From: Desulfobulbus alkaliphilus
Lineage (GTDB): Bacteria; Desulfobacterota; Desulfobulbia; Desulfobulbales; Desulfobulbaceae
Reading direction: 5' to 3'
DNA: 64,000 nt
Assembly (NCBI RefSeq): GCF_016918545.1
Contig: NZ_JAFFQC010000008.1
Coordinates: 81,526 to 145,525 of the forward strand
The translations under genes were made by a program, and so were the position numbers. Positions 26,810 through 34,206 of the stretch are shown here, one piece after another. Within the stretch, counting starts at the first letter, position 1; each line of letters starts with the position of its first letter. The notes under the pieces are model-generated. The model did no database searches. It had not been told where the DNA came from and saw nothing but the letters and a program-made list of their open reading frames with translations.

Positions 26810-27505
26810 GTGAAAAAACCAAGCATTCTGGTTGTCGAGGACGATACCGACATCCAACAGCTTGTCAGTTACAACCTGATCAAGTCAGGTTTCAATGTCA
26901 CCTGTGCCGACACTGGCGAAGAGGCGCTGCAGTTGCTCGGTCGGGAATTGTTTGACGCCATGGTCCTTGACCTGATGCTGCCGGGTAAAGACGGGAATGA
27001 AGTCTGCCGGGCGGTGCGCAATCAGGAATCGACCCGAGCCATCCCCATCATCATGCTCACTGCGAAAAGCGAGGAAGATGATATCGTGTCCGGCCTGGAA
27101 TGCGGCGCCGATGATTACGTTACCAAACCTTTCAGCCCCCGGGTACTGATTGCCAGACTCGAAGCCGCCCTGCGCCGTACCCCGGAGCAGCAGTCTGACA
27201 TTGACGATGCCGCCGGGGTGATCATCCGGCACGGAATGGAAATCCATCCCGGCCGTCATGAAGTACGGGTCAACGGTGAAGAAGTCCATCTCACCGCTTC
27301 GGAATTCACTATTCTTGAACTGCTTGCCAACAGACCTGGCTGGGTCTTTTCCAGGCAACAGATCATCGACCAGGTGCGGGGGTACGACTACAGTATCACT
27401 CCGCGGGCGGTGGATGTGCAGATTTTCGGACTGCGGAAAAAACTCGGCTCCTGCGGATCCTGCATCGAGACCGTGCGAGGCATCGGCTACCGGATTCGAG
27501 AGTAA
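26810..27505 (+). CDS. phoB: PhoB-type response regulator
   Basis: A 231-residue OmpR/PhoB-family transcription factor. The receiver domain (1-120) has the acidic pair VVEDDTD, the phosphorylated Asp in LDLMLPGKDG and the Lys in DDYVTKPFSPR. The C-terminal winged helix (about 130-230) shows LTASEFTILELLANRPGWVF and AVDVQIFGLRKKL. The start is GTG 26810, preceded by GGGGGA. It pairs with the following histidine kinase and the divergent phoU, pointing to phosphate regulation. The stop is followed at once by a MITE fragment. Confidence 0.9.
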   Translation: MKKPSILVVEDDTDIQQLVSYNLIKSGFNVTCADTGEEALQLLGRELFDAMVLDLMLPGKDGNEVCRAVRNQESTRAIPIIMLTAKSEEDDIVSGLECGADDYVTKPFSPRVLIARLEAALRRTPEQQSDIDDAAGVIIRHGMEIHPGRHEVRVNGEEVHLTASEFTILELLANRPGWVFSRQQIIDQVRGYDYSITPRAVDVQIFGLRKKLGSCGSCIETVRGIGYRIRE

Positions 27506-27539
27506 TCCAAAACAAGCGTCCAGCCGTCACGGATTCAGG
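27504..27539 (-). repeat. MITE fragment, copy 9 (L end only)
   Basis: About 36 bp matching the L end (ATCCAAAACAAGCG then CAGCCGTCACGGATTCAGG), fused to the stop codon of phoB and lying in the 122-bp gap before phoR. Confidence 0.87.
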
Positions 27540-27627
27540 GCCATCGCCCGGCCCGCTCCGCGAATCCGGCCCGCACCCTTGCCGACCAAGACGCAACCCC
27601 AAACAACAACCCCTTTACATTGATCCC

Positions 27628-29433
27628 ATGCGCAATATTCGGCTTTTCTGGCAGATCTTTCCCACCTGCGTCGGTATTACGATTTTTTCCCTTGTACTCG
27701 CCGCCTGGTTAGCCACCACCACCAACCAGGCATTCTATATCGATCATCTGAAAACCGACCTCCGGAACCGTGCCCTGCTCATGGAACCGACCATCACCTC
27801 GCTCAGCAGCGGTGACATGGGACAACTGCAGCAGTTTATCCGTCAGACCGGGCGACGAGCCGCCACCCGCATTACCCTCATTGATGCCGAGGGCCTGGTT
27901 CTGGCCGATTCCCATGAAAATCCTGCCTTGATGGACAATCATGCCACGCGATTGGAAGTCGCCGCTGCCCTGGCCGGCGAAACCGGCTTTTCCCTGCGTC
28001 TCAGTCCCACCCTGGGAGAACCGATGCTCTATACGGCTATTCCCATTGTCCTGCCCCATACCGACCACCGGGGAGCACTACGAATGGCCCTTCCTGCCAC
28101 CGCTGCCGACAAGATGCTGTCCGCACTGCGGATGAAGATGATCGGGATCGGCCTTGCCGTGGTCGGCCTCGCGGGACTCCTCTCGCTCTATAGCGCTCGA
28201 AAAATCAGTCGCCCTTTGGAAGAGATGAAAGCCGGCGCTGAACAGTTGACCAAGGGCCGCATCGATCAGCTTGTCAAAATCAGCAGCGACCGCATGTCCG
28301 TTGAGATGGCCGGCCTGGCCGATTCCATCAACCAGATGGCGGAACAGATCAACCGGCGCATCCGCATCATCATTCAGCAGCGCAATGAATTGGAGGCTGT
28401 TTTTTCCAGCATGGCCGATTCCGTGGTGGCCATCGACGCCGATAAGAAAATTATCCGGATGAACCAGGCGGCCACAGCCTTGTTTGCCCTACCCTCCGAA
28501 GTGGTCAAGGGCAAACCGGTTCAGGGTATTATCCGCAATGCCTATCTTCTCGAGATGATCGATTTCACCCTGGCGCAGGAAACCGAGCATGAACAGAAAA
28601 TCACGCTGTTCAACGGGACCGAGCCTATCATTCTCCAGACCCATGCCATCCCTCTCCGCGATGAGGACAACCGGAGCATTGGGGTCTTACTGGTCATGAA
28701 CGACCTGACCAAACTCAATCGCCTGGAAAACATCCGCCAGGATTTTGTCGCCAATGTCTCCCATGAACTGAAAACCCCGATCACCGCTATCAAGGGGTAT
28801 GTTGAGACCTTGCTGGATGGAGCCCTGGAGGATCATGACAATGCCCGCCGCTTTCTCGACATCATCGCCCGCCAGTCCAACCGGCTCGATGCAATTGTCG
28901 ATGATCTGCTCACCCTGTCCCGTATTGAAGATGCCAACAACAAGCATACTATCACCCTGACCATGAATCGGATCGCTCCGGTCCTGGAAAATGCTGTTCA
29001 GGTCTGCGCCGGTCATGCCGAAAAAAAGAACATTGAAGTTCAGATCGATTGCGACGAACATCTGACAGCGCCCATCAATCAACCCCTCCTCGAACAGGCA
29101 ATAATCAACCTGCTCGAAAATGCCATCGCGTACAGTTCAGTTGATTCGCGGGTCTCGCTGCGTTGTTGCAGCAGCCGCACCATGCAGAATGAAGAGTTTA
29201 TTCATCTCAGCGTCCTTGACAACGGTCCCGGCATTGCCAAGGAGCATCTCCCCCGTTTGTTCGAACGCTTCTATCGATGTGACAAGGCGCGGGGCCGCGA
29301 TCAGGGCGGGACCGGCCTGGGCCTGGCTATTGTCAAACACATTGCCCAGGCCCACAAAGGGTCCGTGGAGGTCGAAAGCACCCTCGGCAGTGGCTCGACC
29401 TTCACCATTACCCTGCCGATGGCGGACCGATAA
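27628..29433 (+). CDS. phoR: PhoR-type sensor histidine kinase
   Basis: A 601-residue membrane sensor kinase. An N-terminal membrane segment (IFPTCVGITIFSLVLAAWLA) is followed by an extracytoplasmic domain of about 130 residues and a second membrane segment (IGIGLAVVGLAGLLSLY). HAMP, PAS (VFSSMADSVVAIDADKKI) and kinase domains follow. The phospho-acceptor His is in NVSHELKTPITAIKG; the ATP site has NLLENAIAYS, DNGPGIAKEHLPRLF and GGTGLGLAIVKH. It should phosphorylate the PhoB-like regulator just upstream. Confidence 0.92.
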   Translation: MRNIRLFWQIFPTCVGITIFSLVLAAWLATTTNQAFYIDHLKTDLRNRALLMEPTITSLSSGDMGQLQQFIRQTGRRAATRITLIDAEGLVLADSHENPALMDNHATRLEVAAALAGETGFSLRLSPTLGEPMLYTAIPIVLPHTDHRGALRMALPATAADKMLSALRMKMIGIGLAVVGLAGLLSLYSARKISRPLEEMKAGAEQLTKGRIDQLVKISSDRMSVEMAGLADSINQMAEQINRRIRIIIQQRNELEAVFSSMADSVVAIDADKKIIRMNQAATALFALPSEVVKGKPVQGIIRNAYLLEMIDFTLAQETEHEQKITLFNGTEPIILQTHAIPLRDEDNRSIGVLLVMNDLTKLNRLENIRQDFVANVSHELKTPITAIKGYVETLLDGALEDHDNARRFLDIIARQSNRLDAIVDDLLTLSRIEDANNKHTITLTMNRIAPVLENAVQVCAGHAEKKNIEVQIDCDEHLTAPINQPLLEQAIINLLENAIAYSSVDSRVSLRCCSSRTMQNEEFIHLSVLDNGPGIAKEHLPRLFERFYRCDKARGRDQGGTGLGLAIVKHIAQAHKGSVEVESTLGSGSTFTITLPMADR

Positions 29434-29542
29434 GCGACACCCTGGAAACTTTCTCTTGACGACCCGTTTTCTCTGTGCTAATTAGCCATTCTCAAAGCGA
29501 CTGCGGACAAGTTTCACCCGCATCCCGTCCTTCGTGCCCTAT

Positions 29543-29618
29543 TCCTCGGTAGCTCAGCCGGTAGAGCAGGTGGCTGTTAACCACCCTGTCGGCGGTTCGA
29601 ATCCGTCCCGAGGAGCCA
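29543..29618 (+). tRNA. tRNA-Asn (anticodon GTT)
   Basis: A 76-nt cloverleaf with CCA encoded. Acceptor stem TCCTCGG pairs with CCGAGGA, discriminator G. D arm has AGCTCAGCCGGTAGAGC, anticodon stem GGTGG/CCACC with loop CTGTTAA (GTT at 29576-29578), and T arm GGCGGTTCGAATCCGTC. It is the last chromosomal-type gene before the accessory island and a plausible integration site, although no downstream repeat of its 3' end was seen. Confidence 0.97.
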
Positions 29619-29662
29619 ACCACGAATGCAACCCTTTTCCTAACCGGTTGCTTAACGCATAG

Positions 29663-29694
29663 AGCCCCGCATCGATGATGCGGGGCTTCGTTGT
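29663..29694 (+). terminator. Terminator after tRNA-Asn
   Basis: Perfect 11-bp stem AGCCCCGCATC / GATGCGGGGCT with a GAT loop, followed by TCGTTGT. It lies 44 nt after the tRNA. Confidence 0.85.
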
Positions 29695-29710
29695 TGTTAT
29701 GACATTGATT

Positions 29711-29965
29711 TCATAAAGTTACGCCAGCACCGACATTCCCAACTTCTTTCTCCATTCTCCGCCAAACCGTCCGTTTCATGTCCAGCGTCGGATATTTAAC
29801 CTGAAATTCGCCTTCGAACCTCGAAACGAACGCGGAATTTTCTGATTCTCCGTTTTTCAAAATTCCTTGTTTAACAGGCCGGTTGCACCAGGGTATGCGT
29901 GATTTGAGGTTGCTTGAAGCGGTTGTAACGTTGCCGTGAGCCTGTTTCCATGGACAAAGCCTTTA
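29711..29965 (-). other. Possible remnant ORF without a start codon
   Basis: The otherwise empty 370-bp interval after the tRNA holds a minus-strand frame open for about 85 codons up to a TGA at 29711. It reads through PWCNRPVKQGILKNGESENS, SRFEGEFQVKYPTL and TVWRRMEKEVGNVG. No ATG occurs near its beginning and no family is recognised. It may be the tail of a gene left by island rearrangement, or chance. Confidence 0.25.
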
Positions 29966-29988
29966 TCATAAAGAGTCGAAGGAATTGT

Positions 29989-30959
29989 TCAGTCCAGTCC
30001 TTTGTGGCGTTTTACGTTAAGCGCCTTCCATTCGAGAAGCGGCTGGCCTTGGATAAGTTTCTGCAGGGCTGTATCAGATGTCAAAAGCGTCGCGTCAATC
30101 TTCCCCCGGTCGAGTAGCAGGTCCAAGAATTCCCGCTCAGCTCTTGAAAAGGGCAGCACCGCCGACAAACCATCTCGACATTCTTTCACCAGTCGCGCAC
30201 CGTATTCAGTTGATTCCACCTGGAGTTCCGGCGAATTGACGCGTAGCGTAGGAATCAACTGCCTGGCCAGTTCCATGGCGTCGAATTCTACATCTTTCGC
30301 GGAAACGTCCTCCAGTCTTTCCTGATCATAGCGCCGTAGACCACGAATCCGATTCGAAGGCGGCGAGAATCGAGGTTGCCCATTTGGAGAATCCGGTGAC
30401 TGTCGAACAGGTCCCGCGCTTGTCTGCGTGCAAGCAGCGCCGCCAATTTCCCGGCTGCCAGTTCGTGGTGCTCCAACACGGGAATTTCCGTAGCCCGCCA
30501 AGTCCCGACGGAATGAGAGTCCCTGATCGTCACCGGCCACAACGGGACACGGAACATGAAATTCAGATCGACTTCGAGGTTACCGACCCGTCCGGGACCG
30601 TTTTCATACCGCAACGACCACTTGCCTCCGGCGTGTTCTTCAGGCATACGCCTGACCGTAAACCCCTCCCGGGCAAAAACCGCTTGAACGGCCTGCTCGA
30701 CCTTGGGGCGGTCAGCGAGCATGCCTTCTCGATCTTCGGCACCCACATAGTTCAGATCGATGTCGACGGAGAGTCTGGGTACATCGAAAACGAAGAGGTT
30801 CAAGGCCGTTCCGCCCTTGAGTGCCAATTTCCCTTTCAGGAATGGGTGACTCCGCAAAGCATCCAGCAGCCCCAACAGCTGAGCGACTTTTTCGAGCACA
30901 TCCGGTCTGAAGCCTGTCGCCTCCGCTTCGGCTGCAAGCTTCTCAGGGGAGATCTTCAT
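29989..30959 (-). pseudogene. abiEii: AbiEii-type nucleotidyltransferase toxin, frameshifted
   Basis: The toxin half of an AbiE abortive-infection/toxin-antitoxin pair, a DNA polymerase-beta-like nucleotidyltransferase (DUF1814). The first frame (start 30959) shows LKGGTALNLF and SVDIDLNY, the nucleotidyltransferase signature with its Asp pair, and runs to GAMIRKDWRT. A one-base loss near 30300-30310 then sends it to an early stop, while the expected C-terminal half (VSAKDVEFDAMELARQLIPT onward) continues in another frame to 29989. Together they give the normal length of about 320 residues. It overlaps the AbiEi stop by 4 nt (ATGA). A sequencing error is possible. Confidence 0.8.
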
Positions 30960-31780
30960 AGCACCTCCCCCCAGGATCGTTCGAGAACTTCCCGTGGTAT
31001 TACCAAGTTCCATTCCGATACGAATCGACCGGATTTCCGCTTCGAACGGTTCAGGTAATGAGGCTGCCTTGGGCGCATGTCGTGAAGCAAATTGAGATGG
31101 TGGTCCTCGACCATCAAGGTTTGGCGGTGCTGATCGAGAAAGAACCCCACCTTCGCCCCGGTGGTCGCATTTCCGAGAAGAAGCGCGTACTCCACGACCT
31201 TATCAAGGTCGAAAAATTCGACTGACTCCAGCGACCGCCATATTTCCTCCCAGCTTCCTGAGAGATCTGGACGATCAAGCACATCGACCAAGGTCCGTTC
31301 CAGTGACGCAACCTTCAATTTCTGCCCAGATCGTTCCGAAGTCGAAACGCCGAAATGTTCTTTCCCAATACGGAGAAGCGCTTGACGAAACCTCGTTCCC
31401 CGGAAAACGTGCCTACGAAATGTCAAAGGTCCGAGCGGACGAGATGCCGAGTAGGTGAGGTGTGTATGAACCGAGTAAGCCTTTCCATGGAATTCAAGCG
31501 CGGTGTGGTGCGACAGAATTGCTTCCGGCGTCAACTTTGCGGCCACAAGGAACGGGTCGACCGGATATGAATCTGGGTCGGCTCCCGGGGGGATAACGGC
31601 ATACAACCCTCGTCGCACCGGGATAACCCGACCAACCTTCCGGTGATAAGCCAGAAGTGCCTCCTGCGCTCGCCCGCCGACTTCGCCCAGGGACGATAAA
31701 TGGTCACTCAGTTCTTTTCCGGTAAAAACCGGATGCTTTCGGAAAAACCCGTCATGTTTCATTATCGGTATCTTTGACAT
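30956..31780 (-). CDS. abiEi: AbiEi-type antitoxin
   Basis: A 274-residue antitoxin and autorepressor of the AbiE system. The N-terminal winged-helix region reads HPVFTGKELSDHL and RGLYAVIPPG near residues 18-65. The C-terminal part shows LSHHTALEFHG, VASLERTLVDVLDRPDLSG and EYALLLGNATTGAKVG, typical of the AbiEi C-terminal domain. It precedes abiEii with an ATGA overlap. AbiEi proteins bind inverted repeats upstream of their gene, and a palindrome is present 13 bp upstream of this start. The gene itself looks intact. Confidence 0.88.
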   Translation of the reverse strand: MSKIPIMKHDGFFRKHPVFTGKELSDHLSSLGEVGGRAQEALLAYHRKVGRVIPVRRGLYAVIPPGADPDSYPVDPFLVAAKLTPEAILSHHTALEFHGKAYSVHTHLTYSASRPLGPLTFRRHVFRGTRFRQALLRIGKEHFGVSTSERSGQKLKVASLERTLVDVLDRPDLSGSWEEIWRSLESVEFFDLDKVVEYALLLGNATTGAKVGFFLDQHRQTLMVEDHHLNLLHDMRPRQPHYLNRSKRKSGRFVSEWNLVIPREVLERSWGEVL

Positions 31781-31792
31781 TGTTACATGTTA

Positions 31793-31811
31793 CCCATAAC
31801 AATGGTATGGG
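31793..31811 (-). promoter_or_regulatory. Inverted repeat, candidate AbiEi operator
   Basis: CCCATA and TATGGG separated by ACAATGG, 13 bp upstream of the abiEi start and inside an AT-rich promoter region (31781-31976). AbiEi family members repress their own promoter through inverted repeats; that this one is bound is inferred. Confidence 0.5.
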
Positions 31812-31976
31812 TTTCAAGTAATATTGTCAAGAAAAAACCTTCGTCCCGCCAAACCTTCACTCGGCCTGGCTACTTGATAATATTACACATAAACCATCTT
31901 AAATTATGAGTTTCGCGTGCGCGTGTCAAGAATCAAGTAATCCGCCCACCGACACCCCCCCTTTCCGTTAAGAAAC

Positions 31977-32465
31977 ATGGAGAGAGAGTTCTCCCCCGCT
32001 ACGAAGCAAGAATGCCGCACCTACAATGTTAAGAACAGAAGAAAATCCGACGACGGCATCAACTGGGACAACGAAAAAGAGATCACAGGCATCGCGGCGG
32101 GCGGCTACCATGTCGTCTGCGCCCTGAAAACTTCGGATCGTTTGCGGATTCTCTACTGGGACCAGAACGTTCCAAAACAGCCCTATGCCATGGCCGGTCT
32201 GCGCACCGCGATCTGCAATCCCCAGGTCGATGCCTCGGCGTTCACCGAAGACACCGCCTGCACGGGAGACCTTGTCACCGAGGGAAGCGAACCGGTCTGG
32301 AACCGAGGCCACTACGGGCCCTCGTTCCTCTGGTACAACCCGGAGCCGTCCTCCGCCCCCGGCAAGCTTTTCACCTGGCGCTACGCCATGCTCTTCATCG
32401 CCTCGACCGGCGGCAACGACAGTCTCGGTCTGGGTTACTCGGACGACGGGTTGAACTGGCGACTG
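31977..32465 (+). pseudogene. Fragment resembling an Asp-box / five-bladed-propeller protein
   Basis: An open frame of about 160 codons that looks like the middle of a glycosidase- or sialidase-like protein. It contains two Asp-box-like turns, RKSDDGINWDNEK near residue 25 and GYSDDGLNWR near residue 155, with blade-like segments between (RLRILYWDQNVP, FTWRYAMLFIASTGG). There is no proper start region and no complete domain. The same frame then runs without a stop into glutamine-amidotransferase-like sequence, so two truncated genes appear joined by a deletion. Exact junction is unclear. Confidence 0.5.
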
Positions 32466-33223
32466 GGCAAGAAACGGCGACGGGTCGAGGAACGGGAGCA
32501 CCTGGACTGGCTGTTCACTCGGCTGCTGGTTTTGAGCTAAAGCCGGGGTCCGCACGCAACCGGGGTGGCCTGGCTCAATCGGGACGGCGAGCATCGCCTC
32601 TTCAAAAGACCGGTTTCCGCCGGTGTCAGTTCGTCACCGACAAGGCATTCCACGAGGTCATGGCCGGTATCGACAACCGCACAACGGTTCTGCTCGGCCA
32701 CACCCGCCGGCGGACCCGAGGGGATGAACAGGTCAATCGCAACAACCACCCGATCCGGGCCGGGGACGTCATCGGCATCCACAACGGCACCATCTACAAT
32801 GCCGACTATCTGTTCCTCCGTTTCAAACTGAGGCGCTTCGCCGAGGTGGACAGCGAGCTGCTTTTCCGCCTGGCGGCCAGGGCCGCACGGAGCGGCCGGA
32901 TGGATATCGAGTGGTTCAAAGAACGGCTTCGTCGCTGCCGGGGCCAGATGACAGCGGTGCTCGCAACCCGGCTCGATCCTGAAACCATCCTCGTGCTCAA
33001 GGGGAACAAGCCGCTCGAGCTCCGCACCCACCGAAAGCATCGGGCAGTGCTCTACGCCTCCGATCCGGCCTTTCTGGATGCGGTCCTGGCCTAAGAGCGC
33101 GGCTGGCGGGAGCTGTCTGTTCGCTCCATGAGCATGATTGTGTTCCGGCACGAGGTTCTCACGGAGTTCTCGAGGGAGACTCTCGAGTTCATCGTCCAGG
33201 AAAAGAGGGGGAAAGCACCATGA
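32466..33223 (+). pseudogene. Class II glutamine-amidotransferase-like gene, multiply disrupted
   Basis: Family-typical blocks are readable only across several lesions. HLDWLFTRLLVLS is followed by an in-frame TAA (32538), then SRGPHATGVAWLNRDGEH, then a frameshift near 32625-32640. After it come VTDKAFHEVMAG, LLGHTRRRTRGD, NNHPIRAGDVIGIHNG and VDSELLFRLA. A second in-frame TAA at 33092 is followed by ERGWRELSV through to 33223. The catalytic N-terminal Cys segment (MCGI) is missing. The final TGA overlaps the ATG of the next gene (ATGA), the arrangement of an original two-gene operon. Clearly non-functional as read. Confidence 0.8.
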
Positions 33224-33747
33224 CAGAGCATGCAATGAACCCCGATGAACCCTTGAAGGAGAACACACAGGGAATGCTGAGATTATTCGTTTACGGAACC
33301 CTGAAGCGCGGGTTCTGGAATCATGACCGTTTCTGTGCTAGCGCAAAGAAAATCGAACCGGCCATGGCCTGGGGTAGGCTCTATCATCTCTCCGCCGGAT
33401 ATCCAGCCTTGGTGGTTCCGGAAAGCATTATTCTGGCACATGGAACGAAAGATCCTTTGTTGGACACCCAAATCCAAGCCAACATACGTTTCCAAATCTG
33501 TAGCCGTCCGGATGGTGATTGGGATCTGGTTCACGGTGAGTTGGTCACATTCACCGACCCGCTGAATGATCTGCCGCCTATCGACCGCCTGGAGGGGTTT
33601 CGCCCTGGCGGACACAGCATGTACCAGCGAGTGCTTGTGGCGATTGTAACGCAAGATCATATCAATGTCATGCCTGTTTGGATCTACATTATGGAATGCC
33701 GAACTCAATGCAAAAGGATCTCCGAAGGTCGGCGGGAGCGTATTTAA
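33220..33747 (+). CDS. Gamma-glutamylcyclotransferase-like (AIG2/GGCT fold) protein
   Basis: A 175-residue protein of the GGCT-like superfamily, which cyclises gamma-glutamyl groups or related amines. The substrate loop LFVYGTLKRGFWNHDRF is near residue 22. WGRLYHLSAGYPALVVP follows, and the family's usual catalytic Glu is plausible in HGELVTF, with DRLEGFRPGG after it. The C-terminal WIYIMECR strand looks normal. ATG 33220 overlaps the stop of the decayed amidotransferase gene, suggesting they once worked together in gamma-glutamyl amide metabolism. Confidence 0.75.
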   Translation: MTEHAMNPDEPLKENTQGMLRLFVYGTLKRGFWNHDRFCASAKKIEPAMAWGRLYHLSAGYPALVVPESIILAHGTKDPLLDTQIQANIRFQICSRPDGDWDLVHGELVTFTDPLNDLPPIDRLEGFRPGGHSMYQRVLVAIVTQDHINVMPVWIYIMECRTQCKRISEGRRERI

Positions 33748-33781
33748 GCCTGCCTGTGCATGCCTATACAGACAAAAACAA

Positions 33782-33810
33782 TTGACAGCGAGTATTTGCC
33801 CATGTATATT
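33782..33810 (+). promoter_or_regulatory. Near-consensus sigma-70 promoter of the defence gene cluster
   Basis: TTGACA (33782-33787) and TATATT (33805-33810) are separated by exactly 17 bp, predicting transcription from about 33817. It lies 100 bp upstream of the HTH gene and is the only strong promoter I see before a 20-kb same-strand gene run. Confidence 0.75.
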
Positions 33811-33827
33811 AGCGGAAGGTTTAGATT

Positions 33828-33857
33828 GGGGTAGCTGTGCCCAGCTACCCCGGTTTT
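33828..33857 (+). promoter_or_regulatory. Perfect palindrome just after the promoter
   Basis: Arms GGGGTAGCTG and CAGCTACCCC with loop TGCC, followed by GGTTTTCG. It begins about 11 nt after the predicted start of transcription. It could be an early terminator or 5' hairpin, or a repressor operator for the HTH protein encoded next; the position suits an operator. Confidence 0.6.
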
Positions 33858-33909
33858 CGTCTATGGCGAAGGTGACTATTAACCAAATCCCCCATGAGGA
33901 GCATAAAAG

Positions 33910-34137
33910 ATGGCCGAGATTGAAGACCGTTGGTTATCAGTAGATGAAATTGGCAAGTACCTTGGGGTCAGCAGCGACACCGTGTACCGGTGGATCGATA
34001 AGCATAACATGCCTGCTCATCGTATGGGTCGTCTCTGGAAATTCAAGAGAGATCAGGTTGACGCGTGGGTCGAAGCTGGCGGGGCAAACATGGCGGGCTC
34101 AAGTTCTGGCCGGCAGAAGGACTCCACGGGAAATTAA
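33910..34137 (+). CDS. Small excisionase-type HTH protein heading the defence cluster
   Basis: A 75-residue MerR/excisionase-family DNA-binding protein. The winged HTH is nearly the whole protein: LSVDEIGKYLGVSSDTVYRW (residues 9-28), then the wing HRMGRLWKFKRDQVDAWVE. The C-terminal tail is Ser/Gly-rich. AUG is preceded by GAGGAG. As first gene after a strong promoter and palindrome it is a natural candidate for local transcription control; an excision role is less likely since no integrase is present. It ends 69 nt before the helicase. Confidence 0.85.
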   Translation: MAEIEDRWLSVDEIGKYLGVSSDTVYRWIDKHNMPAHRMGRLWKFKRDQVDAWVEAGGANMAGSSSGRQKDSTGN

Positions 34138-34206
34138 TGGAGAATCAGCGTGAACAGATACAAGGCAACAAGCGAGTATGACCACCGAAAAGGGACATGG
34201 TAAGAC

